Shown: in pieces, positions 23,703 to 34,888 of the stretch | How the letters are laid out: each line of letters starts with the position of its first letter | How positions within the stretch are numbered: position 1 is the stretch's first letter | NCBI GenBank assembly: GCA_002943765.1 | Contig: PQWQ01000038.1 | Span: forward strand, 62,001 to 126,000 | Origin: Psoroptes ovis | Lineage: Eukaryota; Arthropoda; Arachnida; Sarcoptiformes; Psoroptidae | Direction: 5' to 3' | DNA length: 64,000 nucleotides | The notes under the pieces: model-generated | The model's input: only the letters and a program-made list of their open reading frames with translations | Databases searched by the model: none | What the model was told of the DNA's origin: nothing | Made by a program: the position numbers and the translations under genes

Positions 23703-23786
23703 TTAGATTGTCCGGAAAGTTCTAGCCGATTTTCATATGAGCAACTTTCGATTGATTAATCGGAATAAACTTTTCGGACAACCTAA
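23703..23786 (-). repeat. mariner-type MITE, subfamily C, inverted
   Basis: TTAGATTGTCCGGAAAGTTC left, AATAAACTTTTCGGACAACC right, TA-flanked. Confidence 0.85.
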
Positions 23787-24220
23787 TACAAATGAAAAAA
23801 AAATCTATTGTTTTGTGATGCACAAAATAAACGATATTCATTATATTAGATGAATGAATGAATGAATGTACATTGATTTCTCTCTCTGTGTGTGTAATGA
23901 AATATAAAAGAATGAAATTAAATAATCATGGTTGAATACACATACACACAGAGATGGAATGAAATTCTTTGTCATAGCCATCACCCAAAACAACCGAGAA
24001 TCGATCGAACCAAACTTAAAATACTTTTAAACTGATAATAATGATGATGATGAGCATTATTCGATGATAATAAGAATATAATGGATTCAAAGAGTTTCAA
24101 AGCCATCTCTCATTACCCTAAGACATTCAATCACCTACGTCGTAAGTCTTAGGTCCTACGACAATTGAATCTGTTCTCACATTATCCATGATTATTATCA
24201 TTGAATCGAAAGAGGAAATA

Positions 24221-24302
24221 TTTGGTTGTCCGAAAATTTTTCATCGATTTATTGATTGAATACCAATGTAAAAATCGGCCAAAACATTTCGGACAACCTA
24301 AA
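24221..24302. repeat. mariner-type MITE, subfamily A variant core
   Basis: TTTGGTTGTCCGAAAATTTT left, ACATTTCGGACAACCTAA right; core ATTTATTGATTGAATACC. Confidence 0.85.
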
Positions 24303-24468
24303 TAATTTCAAATTTTTATCAATCGAAATGAATAAAAAAGCAGATTTGAAATTTGGCAGTCGTCACTGGTTCGCTGGTTGGTCCGTTTTGTCCAAAGACC
24401 ACCACCATTTAAATGCATTACTATTGTTAAAGGATTATCAGTACCATAATCACATATATATAAATGTA

Positions 24469-24549
24469 TTAGGTTGTCCGAAAAGTTTTTGCCGATTATA
24501 TCGTAGGGAATCAATGAGAAAATTGGCAAAAACTTTTTGGACAACCTAA
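24469..24549. repeat. mariner-type MITE, subfamily A
   Basis: TTAGGTTGTCCGAAAAGTTT left, AACTTTTTGGACAACCTAA right, core TATATCGTAGGGAATCAATG. Confidence 0.9.
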
Positions 24550-24762
24550 AATATATAATTTGTATTTTTAGAATTCAATCACATTAAGCAGCTGTACAGA
24601 CATGTACATATAATTAAATTGTCAAATTAAATTTCCATTTTCTAAAAATGAAAAAATTTTGACAGTTGGTGGTCGGTTGGTCGGTCGTTTTTATTATTTT
24701 ATGATGATTTTTTCGGATTCAAATCCATGAATCATTGGAATAATATGAATAATACAAATGTA

Positions 24763-24840
24763 CAAGGTTGTCCGAAAAGTTCATTCGGCTTAATCAAATA
24801 GAGCTGCTCATGAAAATAGGCTAGAACTTTTCGGACAACC
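24763..24840 (+). repeat. mariner-type MITE, subfamily C
   Basis: AAGGTTGTCCGAAAAGTTCA left, GAACTTTTCGGACAACC right without the terminal TAA. Confidence 0.85.
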
Positions 24841-25271
24841 GTGATATTCCATTTTTACAAATAATAATAATTTACTCTGCACTCTGTGTGTGTGTGTGTG
24901 ATTTAATGCACTGATTTAATGATTGAAATGAAATGATTTTGAATTCCAAAAATCAAAAAAATCAAAATTTTCAATTCAATTTATTTGAATATTTAAAATA
25001 TTTGAATGCTCTGGTGTGTAAAGGGTTGGAATTGAAAATAAAGGGTTAATAATAATGAATGTTGTTTGTTTGTTGTTTATTTCATTATTATTAATTTAAA
25101 TGGAAATGTATATATCCATGAAAGACCGATAAAAATTTTATTCACTTGATAATGGCCATGATAATGATAATTTTCATTTGATTTTGTTAATAATAAAAAT
25201 AATCTTGTACCATATGCTAAATACTGCTTGAATTGATTGAATATATAGATGTAAAATAAACATTATCATTA

Positions 25272-25353
25272 TTAGATTGTCCGAAAAGTTTTTGCCGATT
25301 ATATCGTTGAAAATTGAATTGTAAAATTGGCAAAAACATTTCGGACAACCTAA
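25272..25353. repeat. mariner-type MITE, subfamily A
   Basis: TTAGATTGTCCGAAAAGTTT left, ACATTTCGGACAACCTAA right. Confidence 0.9.
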
Positions 25354-25484
25354 ATATTATTATAATTCATTAAATGATTAATAATTTATTAATTTTAAAA
25401 AAATGATAATGATTGTTGTTGTTGTTGATTGTTGTGTGGTTGTAATATAAACCCCTTTATCAACGATCATTATCGATATTATTT

Positions 25485-25567
25485 TCACGTTGTCCAATAA
25501 GTTTTTGCCGGTGATTTCTTATAATTTCCTACGAATATAATCGGCCAAAAACTTTTCGGACAACCTA
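25485..25567. repeat. mariner-type MITE, subfamily A
   Basis: CACGTTGTCCAATAAGTTTT left (worn tip), CTTTTCGGACAACCTA right. It lies about 165 bp downstream, in gene sense, of the donor at 25732. Confidence 0.85.
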
Positions 25568-25732
25568 CAATATTACTACTTACAAATATAATGAATAATG
25601 CTAAATGGAATGCAATTTGTATGGCAAAACATTCATGTACATTATTATTATCGCCATTATTGTTATGATCATCATCATCATTATTGCTTTGTTGTTGTTT
25701 GATGAACATCAATAATGAAGCAATCAACATAC

Positions 25733-28134
25733 CGAGGAAAAATGCTTGTCGTACACCATTGGCCAGATTATTCGGATCTAGGCTAAGAACCTTTGATAAT
25801 TAATTGAAAAATAATTAATTAATTAATTGAGAAATCATCTACGGATTGATTGAATTGTTTAATTGATATATTGTGTTGTCCCATAAGTTCTTGCCGATTA
25901 TATCGTAGAAAATCATTGGAAAATCGGCAAGAACTTATCGGACAATCTAATATCTCAAGATTTCTTGGAATTGGTCATTCATATCTGCCATATATTAAGC
26001 AATCATTATTTTTGAAAATAAACAATCACTTAACACCAAAGATTATAGTTTTTGCGGGGGGGCCATTATTTATCCAGGGAAAAATGTTTTAAGATTCCTA
26101 TCTCTCTCTCTCTTCAAAAAATATTGATCAATTTTGAAAAACTTTAAAATCTAAATTATTTATATTTGATTCGAAATATCTTTTTGGGCAGTGGGGTACC
26201 CAAAAATTTTGGCCAATCCAATCAAATAATACATATTATTGATTAAAAATTGATAATAATGACTCTGTAAAATATAAAAGGATGTCCGAAAAGTTTTTGC
26301 CGATTTTCTCATCAATTTCCTACGATATAATCGACAAAAACTTTTCGGACAACCTTGATTTGAAAAAAAAAATCAAATATCTGCTGAATCATCATCAGCA
26401 GCATGCTTTTGCTTGCTTGCTTGTGTTGTTTCAAAATCTATATTTCAGCTATAGCTCGATAATAATAATAATGATAACACCCATAAATAATTCATTTAAA
26501 AAAAATATTTGATTGTCCGAAAAGTTCATTCCGATTATTCAATAGAGTTACTCATGAAAATCGGCAAAAACTTTTTGGACAACCTGATATTTTTATGGCT
26601 CGGAAAAAAATTCATTTCATGTGCAAAAATAAACATTATCATTATGTGGTAGGGTTTTTGGTTGTGGTTCAAAATAATAATAAAAATAATTTCAGCTTGA
26701 ATTTGATTAAAATTAATACCATTATTATCATTGGATATTAGTATTAGGTTGTCCGAAAAGTTTTTGCCGATTATATCGTTGGAAAATTATCGGGAAAATC
26801 GACAAAAACTTTCCGGACAGCCTAATATTTAATATTATCATTATTATTATTACCTTACCAATAGTATCGATTGTAAATTGATTATGATGATACCAACGAC
26901 GCATTATGGCCAACATTGAACTCCATATAATAATCATTATCAATAATGGACGTATAATTGATCGACAATATAATTGAAATTTATTCAAATAAATGCAGCT
27001 GATTGATAGCGATAATAGCGATATCGTGATTGTCTATCGGGTTGACCATCAAACAAATGAATATTGAATTAATTAAATCAATTAAACCCACCAAAATATA
27101 CAGACTTACAAATATGATCTGTAGAATTGCATCCGACCAATATATTGTATCACCATTATCACAATGATTTAATGGACGAAAACATAATATCGCGTATACA
27201 ATTAGTGATAATAAACCAAACACAATTGTCAAATGTATCGATTTCATTTCGACAAATTTTAAAAGTTCTGTCGTACTATTTTTGAATTAAATGAAAAAGT
27301 ATTAAGAAAATTTTTTGTAAGCGGTTAAACGGCTTTGCCCGTGATGGTCTTGGGTCAGATTTTTGCATGCATCTTGCTCATCACGAGTGTCAGCCGTTGA
27401 TTTTCCATTGTTATAAGAGAATATGGAGCAATTTCCCGGTCAGAAAAATACAAAATTCAAGACTGCCAAGTGGCCTATCATTTCTTAGAGAAAAATCAGC
27501 TTTTTTCAAGACAAAAACATTTTAACAAATTTTTTGATTAAATGGTCTCCTATCTATATGTCTTATATGAGTGCATATGTACACATGAGTGTTCTGCATC
27601 ATGTTACATGTTTTTCATGAATGCTCAATGAGAAATGGATCCTAAATGGATCCACATTGAACATGATACATCAATTAATGTTTGTGTGTGTGTAAATTTT
27701 AAAAAATATTAAAATGTTAAAGTTGTTGTTCTAGCAATTCCAAATGGGTGTATGTAATTGATGTAATTTTAAAGATTTTGAAAATTTTAAAATTTCTTTC
27801 GAATCGAACCAATCGAAATAAACGATTGAATCGATTTAAGAAAATGTCACATTGTAAGGTCGTAGAATGGTCTTAAATAAATTAAAGCGATACAAATCGA
27901 TTAATTTTTGTGGAAAATTTACCTCAAAAATTGTAACGATTCCATACAGATCAACATGAGCGAATGTTGAATACAAAAACAAACATAAATTGAACAAATA
28001 TATTGATGTTCAAATAGCTGTTCTTGATATTTCAATGTAAATGTCGTATGATGATTATTATTATCATTATTTACCGCCGTGGTGGACATGGACATCATTG
28101 GTTTTGAATTTTTCGAATCTTTTAAAATTTTCAT
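25733..28134 (-). CDS. unrecognised multi-pass membrane protein, 5' part (exon model)
   Basis: Proposed exons, in gene order: 28134-27923, 27275-27110, 27033-26859, 25777-25733. Each junction has GT/AG and matching phase (2, 0, 1), which supports the model. The start at 28134 (MKILKDS) is the first Met with a fair context after an in-frame stop. The N-terminus is Asn/Ser-rich. Three hydrophobic stretches follow: IHLTIVFGLLSLIVYAILCF, then a helix across the second junction (ILQIIFTITISLLSLSISC), then SIIRPLLIMIIIWSSMLAIM followed by RRWYHH. The fourth exon reads PNNLANGVRQAFFL and ends at a donor GTATGT. Later exons were not found. Introns of 647, 76 and about 1080 bp are implied; the third contains mariner MITEs at 25871, 26277, 26508 and 26744. 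I considered ion-channel and ABC-transporter families and could not support any. Confidence 0.45.
25871..25950. repeat. mariner-type MITE, A/B mosaic, intronic
   Basis: The left arm GTTGTCCCATAAGTTCTTG is B; the core TATATCGTAGAAAATCATTG and right arm CTTATCGGACAATCTAA are A. Confidence 0.85.
26277..26355. repeat. mariner-type MITE, subfamily A, intronic
   Basis: AAGGATGTCCGAAAAGTTTT left, ACTTTTCGGACAACCTT right. Confidence 0.85.
26508..26587 (+). repeat. mariner-type MITE, subfamily C, intronic
   Basis: TTTGATTGTCCGAAAAGTTC left, AACTTTTTGGACAACCTGA right; interior AATAGAGTTACTCATG. Confidence 0.85.
26744..26825. repeat. mariner-type MITE, subfamily A, next to a splice donor
   Basis: TTAGGTTGTCCGAAAAGTTT left, AACTTTCCGGACAGCCTAA right. 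Its edge lies about 33 bases inside the intron that starts at 26858 on the minus strand. Confidence 0.9.
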
Positions 28135-28360
28135 TTTCCGAAAATCGTTATTTTTCCAATATCTTTGCACTCTCAGAAATTCATATAACCTTAATATATA
28201 ATTTATTTCCTTAATTTATTATTCCATTTTTCTCGACAAATTCTTAATTTTGAATTTTCAAAATTTTGAATTTTTCAAAAAAAAAAATTCAAAAACTATC
28301 GAACATTAATATGATGATGAACATTCGATATCGATAGAATCGATAATTGTTCCAACAAAC

Positions 28361-28480
28361 GCTGTAGTCACAATGGATGCATAATTTTCTAATTTTCTCG
28401 TATTGCGCAATAATTTACGCATAAATAAGTGTTGAGTGCATTTCGATAACGGTAAATTTCGCTATTGTGACCACTGCCAT
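28361..28480. repeat. possible TIR element, about 120 bp
   Basis: GCTGTAGTCACAATGGATG at the left resembles the reverse complement of GCTATTGTGACCACTGCC at the right. The middle contains the palindrome TATTGCGCAATA. Only one copy was seen, so the assignment is tentative. Confidence 0.35.
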
Positions 28481-30265
28481 TTCTTGTTGTTTTTTTTCGC
28501 AACAAAAAGGGACAATTTTCTTCTCATAATGAATCGGGGAGCATTACTTTTTGTTTACATTCGTATTTGGATGATGTAAACAAATAAACGATTAAGAGAT
28601 GAATAATTTGGTTGATTATTCATTCGTTAATTTTCCGTTGTTATAAATTGCACTTGTTTCATCTTATTTCGGCTTGCAATAAGTCGTGAAATTATCTACA
28701 CAATCAATCAATTAATAGAAATGTATTAAATACAGTAAAAACAACGTATCACTACTAAACAACATCTCCAACAAGGTTTTCAAGGTTTTCGAATGTCAAA
28801 TTTGCGTGTTTCCATATAAGAAACAAATAAGAAACGTGAAAAAAATATGGCAAACATCATGTAATATTTGTTTATTTATTTATTATTTTCAAAAATAAAA
28901 AAAATCACCTTTAAACGATCATATCGAATATTAAATATAAAAAAAAATTCAGAAAAATTTCGCTGCTAGTCACTAATCAAATATCCACGTTTGTATTCAA
29001 AAATATTCATCATTTTAACAAAATATAAAATAAATCAAAGTATTGTGAATATATTCAGTCTTAAGAAGTCTTTGAAATGTCTTTGAATGAATCCATATAA
29101 AATACAAATATTTGATAATTCCATCCGAAAACTATAAGGCTATAAGGTTCGTTCGTCCCAAAAAATAATAATAGAAATCTGAATCATTTTAATGCCATAA
29201 AACCTACACATAATTATGTATTATTATTAAGGAATAATAATGATTATTTCATTTTATTTATTTCATTTTTAGAAAAATCATCCAAATCTTTCTATGGTCT
29301 TCAAAATACTGCTAAAACATTTGAGATTCAAAGACTATTTCGAAGACAATTTGTTTCTCTCTTTCTTTTGTTTCTTCTTTGGTCAAATATAAGAAATATT
29401 CTTTGGAATATGTCTCTCTCAACATTTTCATTTCTTCAAATTTCCATTGATTTTCATGATCAACGCGTGTATTTTTGGAATGTAAAAATCAAATCTTCAA
29501 AATCAAAATCTTCGAATATTTCCGAAAATAAACAAAAAACAAGACATCATTTTCATCATTTATGAACTATGCATTCGATGAATTAACACAGCAACCTTTT
29601 AAGAACAACAACAAAGTCTTAAATTTTAAATTTTTGGTTCAAATTGTGTGTGATATAATGTGATTTCTATGGTATCTAATATATTTTGCTTGACCCACAA
29701 AAATCATTATTTATCAAATGTTTTTCAATTCAAAATCAATTATTCATAGTATTTAATCATTTATCGAATTGATGAAAAACAAAATTCATTGAAAATCATC
29801 GATAATATTTGAATAATTTCAAAGAATTAATCAAAGAATTATTTCCTGGTCAACTGATCATCTGTAAATCATCGTAATCAGTCCGAAGGTAGGCTTTGAT
29901 TTTTTTCTATTTTTCTTTGATTTTCTTTCAATTATTTCTTCAAAATGAGCGCGAAATTTGAATTTAAAATTGATTTTCACCATTAATTTTCACGCTGATT
30001 GATTGCCGCGATAATTTTGACAATCCTTTCTTCATTATTTGATTAATCAATTTTTGATTAATCAATTCCGATTTTGATTTGTTTTTGATAATTTAAAAGT
30101 TATTATTCATTTTAAGAATAAGCAAAAAAAATATTCATCATTCAAATATGGTGTATTTTGATTACACAATATTTTCATAAAAATGTTTACAAATCATTCG
30201 ATGACAAACAAACAGAACAATAACCTTTTAAACATATGGGCAAATAAAACTTTTGAATAATAATA

Positions 30266-30346
30266 TTAGGTTGTCCGAAAAGTTTTTGCCGATTATATCG
30301 ATGGAAAATCATTGTAAAATCGGCAAAAACTTATCGGACAGCCCAA
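30266..30346. repeat. mariner-type MITE, subfamily A
   Basis: TTAGGTTGTCCGAAAAGTTT left, AACTTATCGGACAGCCCAA right. Confidence 0.9.
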
Positions 30347-30790
30347 TACATTCAAATACTGCTTAAAACAGAGGAGAATATCAAATTTTTCTCATTTCTC
30401 TCTGTGATGTGTAGGAGTTTATTTCTTAAATTTACAACAGATTTTTGTGATATTGTTTGTGTGTCCATGTCTTATGAATCGTCATTGATTTCTGTTTGAT
30501 TCATTCATGTTCATTCATTCATTCGATTGAATATATGAAGAAGTTATTGTTATTTCTTAATGATGATCATCATCATTAAAATACATGAAATAATAATGAT
30601 GATAATGAAGGAAACACCCAAATAATTTGACCAAACATGGTCTGTTTCCTTCGCACAAAATGTGTATTAGGCCATATTCATTTGAAATTCATTAAATTTA
30701 ATAAATTTCAAATTAAATTCGATTTTTCCCACATTAAAATATTATTACTGATTCGAATACACATACGTTTACTCATCAAAAATTTGTTAA

Positions 30791-30870
30791 TTAGGTTGTC
30801 CGAAAAGTTTTTGCCGATTATATCGTAGAAAATCATTAGAAAATCGGCAAGAACTTTTCGGACAATCTAA
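30791..30870. repeat. mariner-type MITE, subfamily A
   Basis: TTAGGTTGTCCGAAAAGTTT left, GAACTTTTCGGACAATCTAA right. The core TATATCGTAGAAAATCATTA matches the copy at the window start. Confidence 0.9.
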
Positions 30871-31747
30871 TATTTGGAAAAAAAAACAAAATTGAAAACA
30901 TTTCAATTTATTCCAAATTTTGATTCAATTATTATTATTATTATTTCATATGTGTTATCTAAGAAAGATTTATTATTTTTGAAATTCATTCCTTAATTTT
31001 TCCTTGAATTTTTTGCAAAATTCCATATTCATGTGCTATCCATCCATAGACCGACCGACATACACATACACAGAGAGAGAGAGATAATATAAAAGTTTTT
31101 AATTGAATTCATTTTTTTTATTATTCCATATCCATAAACTTTAAAGGTGTTGATTTCAATTATTTTTTGCTTTTGACTTTAAGTAAGATAATTAAATATT
31201 TATACATTTGAGTACTTAAGAAAAAAAGATTTCAGTTGTGAAAGGGTTTAATTGATTAATATATTTATATTTGTATGTTTATTTGTTAATTCAAAACACA
31301 TACATCACACGAGCACACAGATCATTATTTTATTCGATTCCATGATGACTGTCGAACAGTATTGCCCACATCTTACTAGATTTCTTTTTTTGAAAATTCA
31401 GCCTTAGTGTTTGTGTATGGTGGTTATGCATGCCTAAAATAATAAATGAATCAATGTGTTTTTAAATTTCCAAGTTTGTATTTGAAGAAAAATGTGGGTG
31501 TTTTTCTGTTTTTTCCCCTTGCAAAACATAAAGGGCTATAGTAATTTTAGAATGAAATGAAATCAATCGAATTTGATTGAAATATCGATATCGAATGATG
31601 GTGATATGGGGAAACAGCTGATTATTTCCAATAATTTTCTTCTGGTGATTTTTGATCAATTGTCAATCACACACCTACACGTATCGATTTTCAAAATGAT
31701 TCATTGATTCATCGTAAGAAAAACGAAATAAATTCAATGTTAATCTA

Positions 31748-31828
31748 CTAGGTTGTCCGAAAAATTTTTGCCGATTTTCCAATAATTTTCCAACGATATA
31801 ATCGGCAAAAACTTTCCGGACAATCTAA
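31748..31828. repeat. mariner-type MITE, subfamily A
   Basis: CTAGGTTGTCCGAAAAATTT left, AACTTTCCGGACAATCTAA right. Confidence 0.9.
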
Positions 31829-32803
31829 TATAAATAAATAATGTTGCGCAATACATTATTTAGTTGCTTAGTCAAATTATAGCATTAACACCTGTCGTTT
31901 TATAAATAGATGAATGAATATTACATGCTCGTAATATAATGTCTTAGACATTCGAAAAATTTCATTTCATGAAATTGTTCCAGGTTTTATTCCTTGAAAA
32001 ATCTTGAAATTTGATTGATTGACTAATTGATGATCGAAATCGAGTGTTTTGAATTTTGAATTGATTGAAATTCTATGCGTTATTCATTGATTATTTGGCT
32101 CAAAAAATATGAATTTGGTCCAAATTATTCCTCGATATTCTTCGAAAAGGTTACGTCAATAGCCCAGAAAAGCAATTTACAAATTTTTGAATTGTTTTCA
32201 CATTTAAATTGCATTCATTGAAACACAAATTTTAAATTTTTGAAAAAATGTTTTTGAAAATTGTTTGTTCGATGTCATGTAATGGCTATGAGACTAATGT
32301 AACTAACAGTGTCCGATACGATTCTAATTCTCAAAGGTGATTTTTTGAATCGAATCACATTTTGTTCTTAAGTTTTATTCGAGTTTCTACTCAAGAATTA
32401 AATCGACCATTTCATTTCGAAATTTTCAATTTGCCCATAATAATTCAAATTTTTGATTGGATTTTTCTTGAATATTTTGAATATTCGAATATATTTGATA
32501 CTATGAATCAAGTTTCAAAGGTTTTCAGAGGTTTATCTCAGTCTAAAGTTGGTCCAAAGTGGGTCCAAAGTCTATTATTATTATGATTAGTCTGACTAAG
32601 AATATAAATATTCTTGTGCGAAATATGCAAAATAAATGAATGAATCGTTTCTTATATTTTTTCCATGAAGCAAACGAATAATCAAAAGTTTTGCTGCTGC
32701 TGACAAAATGAAATTTACCAAATTATCTCTGAAATTATTCAATCATCAATTTTTCCATTGAAAAACAACAACAACAACAGTGAAAATTACTGAGAAATAT
32801 TCT

Positions 32804-32884
32804 ACTATATTGTCCGAAAAGTTTTTGCCGGTTATATCGTAGAAAATCATTGGAAAATCGGCAAAAACTTTTTGGACAACCTAA
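32804..32884. repeat. mariner-type MITE, subfamily A
   Basis: The left tip is worn (CTATATTGTCCGAAAAG); right AACTTTTTGGACAACCTAA; core GCCGGTTATATCGTAG. Confidence 0.85.
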
Positions 32885-33056
32885 TAATTCATTGATTCGA
32901 TAGTCTTTTGGTTTTCAAGAAAATTGATGAATTGATAATACTCAATAATCAATATTGATAATTGAATTGAATGGTGATGTTATAATTGTTTACATCTCAT
33001 TTGTGTGTCTGTGGTTTTTTCCTGTCACTATTTATCTGAATGATGGAGGAAATCTA

Positions 33057-33136
33057 CAAGGTTGTCCCATAAGTTCTTGCCGTTTTTAATTTTTTTTTTC
33101 ATGCGAAAAACGACAACAACTTATGGGACACCTTAA
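33057..33136. repeat. mariner-type MITE, subfamily B
   Basis: AAGGTTGTCCCATAAGTTCT left, AACTTATGGGACACCTTAA right. Confidence 0.85.
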
Positions 33137-33464
33137 TAATAATAATTTCTGACACTCCATGTTATCATTATAAGTTGAAATTTCATCATTATTATCATTG
33201 AATTGAATTGTATTCATCAAAACAACACTTCGAATGCTTTATTTACTTTTTGAAATATTTTTCTTTGGTCGATCGATTATTGAACAGAAAAGATGAAAAA
33301 TAATTCATTTATTTATTTATTTTTTATCAATTTGTTGATTGATTGATTGATTATGATTGATCACTACTATTCGTATCGTTGAAAAAATAATAATGTTGGA
33401 TATGCGTGTGCCTGTGTGTTTGTTATTATTTGTGTGTGATGAATGTGTTATTAAGAACATATCG

Positions 33465-33700
33465 CCATAGAAAATACATCAACTCCTATTGAAAATGCAT
33501 TGTGAAGACGTATTTCCGTAGAAAATACATCAACTCCTATTGAAAATGTATTGTAAATACATCTTTTATAATGTATTTTTCAATGAGACTACGTCTTCCC
33601 GGCAATCTTCGATGAGAGATGATTTCAATATATTTTCAATAGGATTGAATGTGTTTTTTTTATCGAGGCTAATGTATTTTCTATGAAAATGTGTGCTTTA
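33465..33700. repeat. 51-bp tandem unit inside an imperfect inverted repeat
   Basis: TAGAAAATACATCAACTCC followed by TATTGAAAATG occurs twice, 51 bp apart (from about 33467 and 33518). Complementary words lie to the right: ATTTTCAATAGG at about 33634 and TGTATTTTCTATG at about 33674. The block could fold into a long imperfect hairpin. It is unlike the other repeat families here. Confidence 0.65.
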
Positions 33701-34119
33701 TTATGCATTTTGATGGATGTGACTTTTTGTCTTTTTCAATTTATGAATATGTGAATCATGATTCCTAATTGAATTGAGTATTCATTCGTATATTTTCATT
33801 TATTCATAAATATCTTAAAATATCTTGAATTAAATTCCAAACATTTGTTTCAAAAGTAGATGGCTATATTCCTTTTGGTCATTTTCATTCTTTTAAAAAT
33901 TGAACTACTCATATACACTTGTCATTAACAGTAACAAATTTAATACCTTGCAGGGTTATAATTTTTTGAAATCACAAATCATACCTTTTCGTTTTTGGTG
34001 TTTAATTGAATTCAAATGGAAAAGTTTATTTTTTCCAAAATTCAAAATTCAAAAATTTAATTTCCACAGAATTTCAATTTTCAATTCTTCATTTTTGCTC
34101 GCTGGCTGATTTTTAACTA

Positions 34120-34203
34120 TTAGGTTGTCCGCAAAGTTTTCGACCGGTTATATCGTAGAAAATCATTGAAAAAAAACGGGAAAAAACTTATCGGACAACC
34201 CAA
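34120..34203. repeat. mariner-type MITE, subfamily A
   Basis: TTAGGTTGTCCGCAAAGTTT left, then CGACCGGTTATATCGTAG; right ACTTATCGGACAACCCAA. It is the last copy before the gene-dense half. Confidence 0.9.
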
Positions 34204-34888
34204 ATATATTCATTTTTGGAATTCATGGTAAACACATTTTGAATTGTTTTAAATTCAAAAAGAATTCCGTAGAAATAATTTAAATGAAATTCTCCATACG
34301 TTTCTCATTGTTTTGTTGTTTTGTTTATGGGTCTGAATTTCAAAATTGTTTGAAACAAATAAATTTATTTAAAAAATGAAATTCAAATGAATATGTGTTA
34401 CATATGGTCATCCATATCCACACAATCATCATCCAAGGATGAAAATTGAAAGAAATAAAATATTTCATGTGTGTAGGGGTTCAATTTTTGAATATTTTGA
34501 ATTTTCTGAAATGAAATTTCGAAATAAATTTCCGCACGCACGATTATTCCATTATCTGCGTTATTTGGTGTATCATATGGTTGTTTTTAATTCTGAATTC
34601 CGAATGTCTACCGAATTGTAATTTAGCCTAAATTTTGAATTTTGAGAACAACAATTGAAATTGAAATTACTGTTTAGCAGTTAAAGGTTCAAATCGTCAT
34701 AATGCAAATATTCATAGTTCATTCATAATTAGTTTTTTTCGTCTATTTCAATCCTATTCATTTCGATTTCATCAATTTCAGTCCTTAGTAATCATTATTG
34801 TTGTTTTTACATTGTTATTTGATATGTATAGCCTCTTAAAATTTGCTCCCATACAAATTCAAAACATTACAATATCAATCAATCGATT

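Larger units (their letters stand above)
20342..25732. other. intergenic or intronic MITE-rich region
   Basis: It contains 13 mariner-type MITEs and no convincing exon. Two less AT-rich patches are not explained: 20440-20660, and 22437-22560, which has CCTGGCCCTGGACC and a GGTACCC. 22021-22190 contains a short inverted repeat GCCCGAGCCTCTGCCGGGC. Later exons of the minus-strand gene ending at 25733 would have to lie here or beyond, but none could be identified. Confidence 0.5.
28135..34888. other. intergenic region between divergent genes
   Basis: The first 2.1 kb (to 30265) is free of mariner MITEs and probably includes the promoter of the minus-strand gene. The rest holds six mariner-type MITEs, a possible TIR element (28361-28480), an inverted/tandem repeat block (33465-33700), and GA and CA microsatellites. 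No coding exon stands out. Confidence 0.55.

Noticed and set aside
26981..27110. Unspliced extension of the second exon through 27109-27034
   Set aside because: The frame stays open, but a GTAAGT donor and a GATAG acceptor 76 bp apart restore a longer frame; the unspliced reading ends soon in a stop.
25733..28134. Identification of the minus-strand gene as a two-pore channel or ABCC transporter
   Set aside because: A few residues (R-x-I-R-P-L-L) recall such families, but spacing and neighbouring segments do not fit.
4248..31659. Many small open frames of 60-95 codons in the first 34 kb
   Set aside because: Most are translations of MITEs (repeating GCPKSFCRLYRRES-like peptides) or of AT-rich low-complexity DNA, with no splice logic or domain.
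34684..34702. GGTTCAAATC, a tRNA B-box-like word
   Set aside because: There is no A box or acceptor stem at the right distance.
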